64,000 nt of DNA from Nocardia paucivorans NBRC 100373 (GTDB lineage Bacteria; Actinomycetota; Actinomycetes; Mycobacteriales; Mycobacteriaceae), in the NCBI RefSeq assembly GCF_000308675.1, contig NZ_BAGE01000018.1, positions 62,001 through 126,000 on the forward strand, written 5' to 3'. Made by a program: the position numbers and the translations under genes. The notes beneath the pieces are model-generated. The model made no database searches, was not told the DNA's origin, and saw nothing but the letters and a program-made list of their open reading frames with translations. Every line of letters starts with the position of its first letter. The first letter of the stretch is position 1. Positions 57,375-64,000 of the stretch are shown piece after piece.

Positions 57375-58216
57375 GCGGGATCGTGGGGGTGATCGGAGCG
57401 GGCACCATGGGCGCCGGGATCGCGCAATGCCTGGCGCAGGCGGGATACGACGTGGTTGTCGTCGAACCCGAGCGTGAGGCCGTCGAGCGGGCGCGTCGCG
57501 GCCTCGCCGAGGCGGTGCGGCTGGCGCTGTTACTGGGTCACGGCGACCGCCGGTCGGCTGCCACCGTCGGTCGGCGCGTGCGATGGGCGGAGCGCGTCGA
57601 GGAGTTGAACGAGGCCGAGTTCGTCATCGAGTGCGCAACCGAACGGATCGAGTTGAAAGAGCAGATCTTCGGCGAACTCGACAAGCATTGCCCAGGGGAC
57701 GCCGTTCTCGCCTCGTGCACCTCCGCGATACCGATCGCGCGTCTGGCCGCCGCCACCCGACGCCCCGACCGAGTGCTCGGTCTGCACTTCATGAACCCGG
57801 CACCATTGACGAGCACGGTCGAGGTGGTGCGCGGCGCGCACACCTCGCCGGAGACCCTCGAACGTGCCGAGAAGCTGCTCACTGCGCTCGGCAAGGAGGC
57901 GATCGTCGTCGACGACCGCGCCGGGTTCGTGGTGAATCGCATACTCATGCTGTGTATCGCGGAGGCGGCCGCCACCCTCGACACCGGTACGGACGCCGCC
58001 ACCGTGGATGCTCTCTTCGAACGTTGCCTCGGCCACCGGATGGGCCCGCTGCGCACCGCCGACCTGATCGGTCTGGACAACGTGGCGGACACCATCGAAG
58101 TGCTGCGGCGGGAAACCGGTGAGCCGCACTATCGCGTACCGGCCGCCCTCGCGTCGCTCGTAGACGCCGGGCATTTCGGCCGTAAGACCGGACGGGGGTT
58201 CCATGACTACCAGTGA
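57371..58216 (+). CDS. 3-hydroxyacyl-CoA dehydrogenase-like oxidoreductase (FkbK-like)
   Basis: The ATG at 57371 overlaps the PKS stop, giving 281 residues. The Rossmann motif is VGVIGAGTMGAGIAQCLAQAGYDVVVVE. The catalytic region has CTSAIPIARLAAATRRPDRVLGLHFMNPAP with the His-Glu pair (HFMNP, and TERIELKEQIF), then IVVDDRAGFVVNRILM and DLIGLDNVADT. It is the FkbK/ZmaG type that oxidises the hydroxymethyl of glyceryl-ACP on the way to hydroxymalonyl-ACP. It lies between the PKS and NRPS genes, and its end overlaps the NRPS start by 14 bases. Confidence 0.9.
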   Translation: MSGIVGVIGAGTMGAGIAQCLAQAGYDVVVVEPEREAVERARRGLAEAVRLALLLGHGDRRSAATVGRRVRWAERVEELNEAEFVIECATERIELKEQIFGELDKHCPGDAVLASCTSAIPIARLAAATRRPDRVLGLHFMNPAPLTSTVEVVRGAHTSPETLERAEKLLTALGKEAIVVDDRAGFVVNRILMLCIAEAAATLDTGTDAATVDALFERCLGHRMGPLRTADLIGLDNVADTIEVLRRETGEPHYRVPAALASLVDAGHFGRKTGRGFHDYQ

Positions 58217-61200
58217 GACAACCGCTGTCGAGATGACCGAATCGGGGATGCCCGCCGATACGCAACGCGCGGCGCTGGCCGCCGGTGATCGCTATGTGGA
58301 TCTGTATCTCGAACTGAGCGGTCCGGAATCGGCGGACATCGTGTGCGCCGCCATCGGTACCGTTATGGGGGAGTGCCCCGTCCTGCACAGCGTGTTCCGC
58401 GCCGACGACTTCGGTGCGATACGGGTGTACGCGAGCGAACGCGCACCCGTCGAAACGATCACCGCCGATAGCGCCGACCCGGACCGTTTCGTATCCGAAT
58501 GGATTGCGCAGGAGCGGTCACGCGACCTGGACATCGCCCACGGGCCGTTGTACCGGCAGACGGTCATCCTGTTTCCGGACGGTCGGTTCGGCTGGTACCA
58601 GCGCTACCACCGCCTCGTCAACGATGAGGTGGGAATGCTCGTCGTCGCCGCCAGGGTGCGCGACGTGCTGGACGGTGTGTCATCGTCTCCCCCCGTGTCT
58701 CCGCCGTTCGGCGCGGTATCGGACCGCCTCGACGACGAATACCGTTACCGCGAGTCGGGCGCATGGGCGGCCGACCGCGGCTACTGGGAGCGATACCTGG
58801 ACGGAGCCGCCCGGCCGCATCCGCTTCCGACACGATCCGGTGGCCATGGCGCCGATCGCGTGGTCGGCGGACCGTGGACCGAGGCCGCATCCACATCGGA
58901 ACTCACCAGGCTCGCGCGCACCGGCGGTGGCGGTATCGCGGCCGTCGTCCTGGCGGCGTTGGCCGTCTACGCGTCCCGATCGACCACGACGAACGACCTC
59001 GTCATCGCCGTCTCACTCGGGGAAAGCACTGTGCCGCTGCGTTTGCCGGTGGTACCGCACACGACGTTCGATGCGCTCGTCAAACGAGTGGGGTTGGAAC
59101 TGCGCAGAGCACGGCGCCATCGATACATCCCCGATATCGACGATCGGTGGCCCGAGGCACCGGTGCACGGACAGTGGCCGCTCGCGGTCCACCTGCTGCC
59201 CGATGCCGCCGTGGACCGGCTCGGCGGAGCCGTCGTGACCGCGACCGCCGGGACGGGTGACGGGCTCACCGTCTGCGTCGACGACCGGACCGTGGGCAGT
59301 GCACGCATCGCCGTTGTCGGGGCGGGCCACGAAGCGCACCGGGAGCATATTGTCGCGCTGCTGAACCGGCTCGTCCGCGCAGCCCACACGCCGATAGGCC
59401 GTATCGGTCTCGTCGAACCCGGTGAGATCGCGCACCTGGCGGGTCGGCGCCCCGAGACCGCGCCTGTGCCCCTCACCGCGACGGTGGCCGATCTGCTCGC
59501 CGAACAGGCCTCCCGCTCGCCCGATGCCATTGCCCTCGTCGATGAGGAACGCCGGCTGTCCTACGCGGACCTGTATCGCGACACCAATCGTTTGGCGCGC
59601 AGGCTCATCCGCATGGGAGTGGGGGCGGAACAACCGGTGGCCGTGGCGATCGGCTCGCCGATCGATCAGATCCGCGCGGTACACGCGATCCTGGCGGCCG
59701 GTGGGGCGTATCTGCCGCTGGATCCGGAACATCCCCGCGAGCGTCATATGTACCTGCTCGATATCGCTCGGCCGGTATGCGTGCTCACCACCGGTCGGGA
59801 TACGTGGGATCCGCCGCCGGGGGTGCGCGTGCTGCACCTCGACGAGCTCGACCTGTCCGACGAGTCGCCCGACCCGGTGACCGATATCGACCGTATCGTC
59901 CCGTTGCGGCCGGAGAACCTCGCGTACGTGCTGTTCACGTCCGGGTCGACGGGCCGACCGAAAGGGGTGGGTGTCTCCCACGCCGCTGTCTGCGGTCACC
60001 TCGCCTGGATGCAGCACGTGCACGGACTCGACGGCACGGACGTCGTACTGCGCAAGACCGCGCTGTCGTTCGACGTATCGGTGTGGGAGGTGCTGTGGCC
60101 GTTCACCGTCGGCGCGCGAGTCGTCGTCGCGTCCGGCACGCACCTCGATCCGGTCGAGACCGCGCGGATGATCGCCGTGCACGCCGTCACCACCGTGCAG
60201 TTCACACCGTCCACCCTCACGGCACATCGGCGGACGGTCACCGAACCGTTCGCGGCGAGCGTTCGCCGCGTACTCGTCGCGGGTGAGGCCATGACACCCG
60301 CCCTCGCCGCCCAACTGCCCGCCGTCGCGCCCGACGCACGATACGACAACCTGTACGGGCCGACGGAGGCGACCGTCGCCGTCGCTCGGCACGAGATCGG
60401 ACGGCACGATACCGACGCAGTCCCGATCGGCGCACCATCCTGGGATACGCACGCCTACGTACTGGACTCCTGCCTGCACCCGGTCCCGGTGGGTGTGCCC
60501 GGTGAGCTCTATCTCGGCGGCACCGCCGTGGCCCGCGGATACGTGCGCCGTCCCGGACTCACCGCCGAACGGTTCGTCGCCGACCCATTCGGCGGTGTGG
60601 GGGGTCGGCTGTACCGCACCGGGGACATCGTGCGCTCGACCGAGCACGGCGAGCTGGAATTCCTGGGACGCGGCGACTCCCAGGTGAAGGTGCGCGGCAT
60701 ACGGATCGAACTCGGAGAGATCGAGGCGGTCCTGGCCGAACAGGGAGCCGTGGCGCAGGCGGTCGCGGTGGTCCACCGCGGTGACGGGGCGGTGGGCGAC
60801 CGACTGGTCGCCTACGTCTCCCCAACGGCCGGTCGTCGAATCGACCCGACAGCTCTGGAGCAACGGCTCGGGGAGGTGCTGCCTCGTCATATGGTGCCGT
60901 CGCCGATTGTTGTCCTCGCCGCACTGCCCACCAACCGCTCCGGCAAGGTCGACCGCGCGGCGCTGCCCGAGCCCGCCTCGCAACCGGTTCCCTTCCGCGC
61001 CCCGAGCACCGGGACGGAACGGGAGCTCGCCGCCGTGTTCGCCGAGGTACTGGGTCGTGAAACCGTCGGCGTCGACGAGTCCTTCTTCGCCCTCGGCGGC
61101 GACAGCATCATGTCCATCCTGCTCGTGTCCCGTGCCCGATCCCGCGGTATCACGGTGACCGCGCAGCAGGTCTACGAGCACCGCACCGTGGCCCGCTTGG

Positions 61201-64000
61201 CCGAGATCGCCGGGACCGCGAGCGAAGACGGAGCACCGCGACCCCTACCCGAGCCGCCCGGTGGTGGCGTCGGGGAGCTGCCGCTCACACCGGTCATCCG
61301 ATTCCTGGTCGAGCGCGGCGGCGACTTCGACCGCTTCTGCCAGTCGATGACGCTCGAAATGCCGGCCGGAATCGACCGCGCCGGGATCGTTTCCACTCTT
61401 TCCGCCGTTATCGACCACCACGATATGTTGCGGTCCCGGCTCTATCGCGACGACGCCGGTGAGTGGCATCTGAGTGTCTCCCCGCCCGGGAGCGTCGACG
61501 TCGACGCGCTCGTCGACCATGTCCGGTACGACCCCGCGCTCAGTGGTGCGGCACTCGCGGAACTGGCCACCGCCGAGCTCGACGCCGCCGTGGGCCGGAT
61601 CGATCCCGCCACCGGTGCGGTACTGCGGTTCGTCTGGCTCACTCCGGAAGATCTCCGGTCGTCCGGACAGCTCATCGTGGTCGCCCACCACATCGCCGTC
61701 GACGGTGTTTCCTGGCGGGTTCTGCTGCCCGACTTCGTCTCCGCGTGGGTGGCCGTCGCGGCGGGACACACCCCCCGGCTACCCGCCGTCGGAACATCCA
61801 TGCGGGCCTGGGCGCACGCGCTCACCGAGGTCGCGCGTGATCCGGTGCGGGTCGCCGAGCTACCGGTGTGGCGGGAGATCGTGGAAGGGCCCCGGTCCTC
61901 GTTCGGCGACCGACCCTTCGATCCGCACCGCGATTTCGCCCGGGACGTGGCGCATACCGCGATCGAACTCGACGAACGCGAGACCGCTGCGTTGATCACC
62001 GCCGTACCCGATCACTATCGGGCGCGGGTGGCGGACGCGCTGCTGACGGCCTTGGCCCTCGCGGTCGTCCGCTGGCGTTCCCGGCGTGGTGACGACGAAC
62101 GGTCGGTGTTGTTGCGGTTCGAGGGCCACGGTCGGGAACAGGATGCCGTACCGGGCGCCGACCTGTCCCGCACCGTCGGGTGGTTCACTTCGATCGCTCC
62201 GGCCCGGCTGGATTTGACCGGCGTGGACATCGATGACGCGTTCGCCGGCGGACCGGCCATTGGCGCGGCCATCAAGGTAGTCAAGGAGCAGCTGCGGTCG
62301 GTTCCGCACAATGGATTCGGATACGGCCTGCTCCGATACCTGAACGAGGAGACCGCGGCGCTGCTGCCGCGGGAGGAGCCCGGGGAGATCTCGTTCAACT
62401 ACTTCGGCCACATCACCGGAACCGACATCCCGGACGAATTGGCCGGAATCGGTTGGCTGCCCTCGGCCGAATACCGCGCGCTGCCCATCCGTCCCGACCC
62501 GCGTCGAGGTGCGCTCGGTGCCGTCGAGGTGGATTCCATAGTCGTCGGTGGCCGGCTGCGGACCAGCATCGGGTACGTGCGCACCTTGATCACCGACGCC
62601 GCGGGTGCCGAGCTGGTGCAGTTGTGGCACGATGCGCTCGTCGCCATCGCACGGCATGCGCACGATCCGCGCACACGCGGCGGACACACTCCCTCCGACT
62701 TCCCGCTCGTCGCCCTCACACAGCGCGATATCGATGGATGGGAAGCACGGTATCCCACGTTGACCGACGTGTGGCCGGTCTCACCGCTACAGGCCGGAAT
62801 GATGTTCCACGCCCTGTTCGACCCCGGCGCGTTGGACGTGTACACGGTGCAGCTGGTGCTGACCCTGGATGGGGCCGTCGACGCCGGTCGGTTGCGGGCG
62901 GCCGCGATCGCCGTAGCGGAGCGACACGCGAATCTGCGCACTGCGTTCACGGTGGACGGGACCGGGACCCCGGTTCAGCTCGTCCTCGACGATGTGGAGT
63001 TGCCCTGGCGTGAACTGGATCTGGCCGGGGCGCCCGCAGGGGAACTCGACCGCGTGCTCGACACCGAACGCGCGACGCCGTTCGACCTCACACAACCGCC
63101 GCTCCTGCGGTTCCTGCTGATCCGCCAGGGTACGAAGCGGACCGAACTGGTCGTCACCTACCACCACCTACTGCTCGACGGGTGGTCCATTCCGCTGCTG
63201 CTGCGCGAGATCGTCGCCGGCTATGCCGGTATGGCCGTCGAAACGCCGCGACCCTACCGCCACTATGTGGAATGGCTCGTCGGCCGGGACGAGTCGACCG
63301 CCACGCGGGCGTGGGCGCAGGCACTGGCGGGCGTATCGGACCCGACGCTGTTGGTCGATGATGCCGACGGGCGGGCCCCGACCGTATTGCCCTCGGAGCG
63401 GGAGATCGTGCTGGACGAGACCCGTACCCAAGGGCTTTTCCGGCTCGCGAGCGAGCTCGAGGTCACGGTGAACGTCGTATTGCAGGTTGCGTGGGCGCTA
63501 CTGCTGTCCCGGATGACCGATCGTACGGACGTTGTTTTCGGCACCACCGTATCGGGACGTCCCGATGACCTCGCGGGGGTCGAGTCCATGGTCGGCCTGT
63601 TCATCAATACCGTTCCGGTTCGGGTCCGGCTCGCCCCGGAAGAGACCGTGGGATCGTTGCTGCGTCGGGTACGGCGGGAGCAGTTCGACCTGTCGCCGCA
63701 CCACCATCTGGGCCTTGCGGATATCGCGGCCCATATCGACGTCGGTGAGCGCGGGTTGTTCGACACGCTTCTGGTCGTGGAAACGTATCCGTTCGACAGA
63801 GCGGGACTGCGGGCGCACGCCGCGTCGGGCACAGGTGTGTCGGTCACCGGGCTGCGCTCCCGGGAGGCGACCCACTATCCGTTGACACTGACCGTCCGGT
63901 GGACCGACCGGCTGCACATTCTGACGAGTTGGCGGCCGGACCTGCTCGACGAGCAGTACGTCATCCGGTTGGGTGAGCGTTTGGTGCGGGTGCTGTCGGC
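58203..64000 (+). CDS. NRPS: degenerate C, A, PCP, epimerization, C... (continues past window)
   Basis: The frame from ATG 58203 is open to the end (at least 1,932 residues). Residues 1-400 are a C-like region whose HHxxxDG reads YHRLVND (135-141), so it is probably inactive. The A domain (about 424-920) has FTSGSTGRPKG, DNLYGPTEATVA, YRTGD and RSGKVDR. D235 is present (SFDVSVWEV); the by-eye code D-V-W-Q-L-A-L-V-A-K is unassigned, nearest to Ser types. PCP Ser967 lies in LGGDSIM. The E domain (about 1020-1480) has VVAHHIAVDGVSWR, VGWFTSIAP and FNYFGH, so the residue is converted to the D form. The following C domain (from about 1520) has SPLQAGMMFHALF and YHHLLLDGWS, intact. It ends after this C domain within the window. 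Confidence 0.93.
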   Translation, partial: MTTSETTAVEMTESGMPADTQRAALAAGDRYVDLYLELSGPESADIVCAAIGTVMGECPVLHSVFRADDFGAIRVYASERAPVETITADSADPDRFVSEWIAQERSRDLDIAHGPLYRQTVILFPDGRFGWYQRYHRLVNDEVGMLVVAARVRDVLDGVSSSPPVSPPFGAVSDRLDDEYRYRESGAWAADRGYWERYLDGAARPHPLPTRSGGHGADRVVGGPWTEAASTSELTRLARTGGGGIAAVVLAALAVYASRSTTTNDLVIAVSLGESTVPLRLPVVPHTTFDALVKRVGLELRRARRHRYIPDIDDRWPEAPVHGQWPLAVHLLPDAAVDRLGGAVVTATAGTGDGLTVCVDDRTVGSARIAVVGAGHEAHREHIVALLNRLVRAAHTPIGRIGLVEPGEIAHLAGRRPETAPVPLTATVADLLAEQASRSPDAIALVDEERRLSYADLYRDTNRLARRLIRMGVGAEQPVAVAIGSPIDQIRAVHAILAAGGAYLPLDPEHPRERHMYLLDIARPVCVLTTGRDTWDPPPGVRVLHLDELDLSDESPDPVTDIDRIVPLRPENLAYVLFTSGSTGRPKGVGVSHAAVCGHLAWMQHVHGLDGTDVVLRKTALSFDVSVWEVLWPFTVGARVVVASGTHLDPVETARMIAVHAVTTVQFTPSTLTAHRRTVTEPFAASVRRVLVAGEAMTPALAAQLPAVAPDARYDNLYGPTEATVAVARHEIGRHDTDAVPIGAPSWDTHAYVLDSCLHPVPVGVPGELYLGGTAVARGYVRRPGLTAERFVADPFGGVGGRLYRTGDIVRSTEHGELEFLGRGDSQVKVRGIRIELGEIEAVLAEQGAVAQAVAVVHRGDGAVGDRLVAYVSPTAGRRIDPTALEQRLGEVLPRHMVPSPIVVLAALPTNRSGKVDRAALPEPASQPVPFRAPSTGTERELAAVFAEVLGRETVGVDESFFALGGDSIMSILLVSRARSRGITVTAQQVYEHRTVARLAEIAGTASEDGAPRPLPEPPGGGVGELPLTPVIRFLVERGGDFDRFCQSMTLEMPAGIDRAGIVSTLSAVIDHHDMLRSRLYRDDAGEWHLSVSPPGSVDVDALVDHVRYDPALSGAALAELATAELDAAVGRIDPATGAVLRFVWLTPEDLRSSGQLIVVAHHIAVDGVSWRVLLPDFVSAWVAVAAGHTPRLPAVGTSMRAWAHALTEVARDPVRVAELPVWREIVEGPRSSFGDRPFDPHRDFARDVAHTAIELDERETAALITAVPDHYRARVADALLTALALAVVRWRSRRGDDERSVLLRFEGHGREQDAVPGADLSRTVGWFTSIAPARLDLTGVDIDDAFAGGPAIGAAIKVVKEQLRSVPHNGFGYGLLRYLNEETAALLPREEPGEISFNYFGHITGTDIPDELAGIGWLPSAEYRALPIRPDPRRGALGAVEVDSIVVGGRLRTSIGYVRTLITDAAGAELVQLWHDALVAIARHAHDPRTRGGHTPSDFPLVALTQRDIDGWEARYPTLTDVWPVSPLQAGMMFHALFDPGALDVYTVQLVLTLDGAVDAGRLRAAAIAVAERHANLRTAFTVDGTGTPVQLVLDDVELPWRELDLAGAPAGELDRVLDTERATPFDLTQPPLLRFLLIRQGTKRTELVVTYHHLLLDGWSIPLLLREIVAGYAGMAVETPRPYRHYVEWLVGRDESTATRAWAQALAGVSDPTLLVDDADGRAPTVLPSEREIVLDETRTQGLFRLASELEVTVNVVLQVAWALLLSRMTDRTDVVFGTTVSGRPDDLAGVESMVGLFINTVPVRVRLAPEETVGSLLRRVRREQFDLSPHHHLGLADIAAHIDVGERGLFDTLLVVETYPFDRAGLRAHAASGTGVSVTGLRSREATHYPLTLTVRWTDRLHILTSWRPDLLDEQYVIRLGERLVRVLS

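Noticed and set aside
47786..64000. Nocobactin or mycobactin-type siderophore cluster
   Set aside because: No salicylate synthase, salicyl-AMP ligase, lysine N-hydroxylase or heterocyclization domain is seen, and the FkbH set points elsewhere.

Overview
The window is GC-rich actinobacterial DNA and reads as a Nocardia-type (Nocardiaceae) chromosome. Genes are dense, GTG and TTG starts and 4-base start/stop overlaps are common, and the first 26 kb follow the gene order I recall for the Rv0880-Rv0909 region of Mycobacterium tuberculosis (recalled, not searched). No tRNA, rRNA, CRISPR array, insertion sequence or prophage gene was recognised.

Bases 1-26,300 are a core block. They carry a MarR regulator tail, a TrmH/SpoU methyltransferase, a DUF2537 membrane protein, SepH (cell division), SerC, two citrate synthases (CitA-like and GltA2-like) flanking PdxH, an FKBP isomerase, the PrrBA two-component system, a hemophore-related secreted protein and a propionyl/acetyl-CoA synthetase. 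A four-gene conservon (sensor kinase-like CvnA, roadblock CvnB, DUF742 CvnC, small GTPase-like CvnD) is inserted between this part and AccD3. Next come a HTH/membrane pair, an aldo/keto reductase, an EchA6-like protein without catalytic glutamates, an Rv0906-like metallo-beta-lactamase-fold hydrolase and two MT0933-type antitoxin-like genes.

Bases 26,300-47,700 are mixed accessory and housekeeping genes: a secreted glycine-zipper protein, an energy-coupling-factor transporter (EcfT plus one polypeptide fusing a membrane domain with two ATPases), a CDF metal exporter, two AraC regulators, a metallophosphoesterase, an RluA pseudouridine synthase, a class III adenylate cyclase with an N-terminal regulatory domain, a DUF1023 hydrolase, an alpha/alpha-toroid protein, a CocE/NonD hydrolase, a divergent methyltransferase/XRE-cupin pair, an NlpC/P60 hydrolase, and an SDR/luciferase-like/SnoaL/thiolase module opposite a TetR gene.

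Bases 47,786-64,000 are the start of a biosynthetic gene cluster that runs off the right edge. Eight genes read in one direction and every junction overlaps. The order is a stand-alone acyl carrier protein, an acyl-CoA dehydrogenase, a KAS-III-like protein lacking its catalytic His, an FkbH-type glyceryl transferase/phosphatase, an adenylation-PCP didomain, a KS-(relic AT)-carrier-C hybrid, a 3-hydroxyacyl-CoA dehydrogenase, and an NRPS (C-like)-A-PCP-E-C... The FkbH/ACP/dehydrogenase/dehydrogenase set is that known to make hydroxymalonyl-ACP, and no O-methyltransferase is seen. The inferred product is a peptide-polyketide with an alpha-hydroxy (or glycerate-derived) two-carbon unit and at least one D-amino acid. 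How the extender reaches the PKS without a working AT domain is the most interesting open question in the window.
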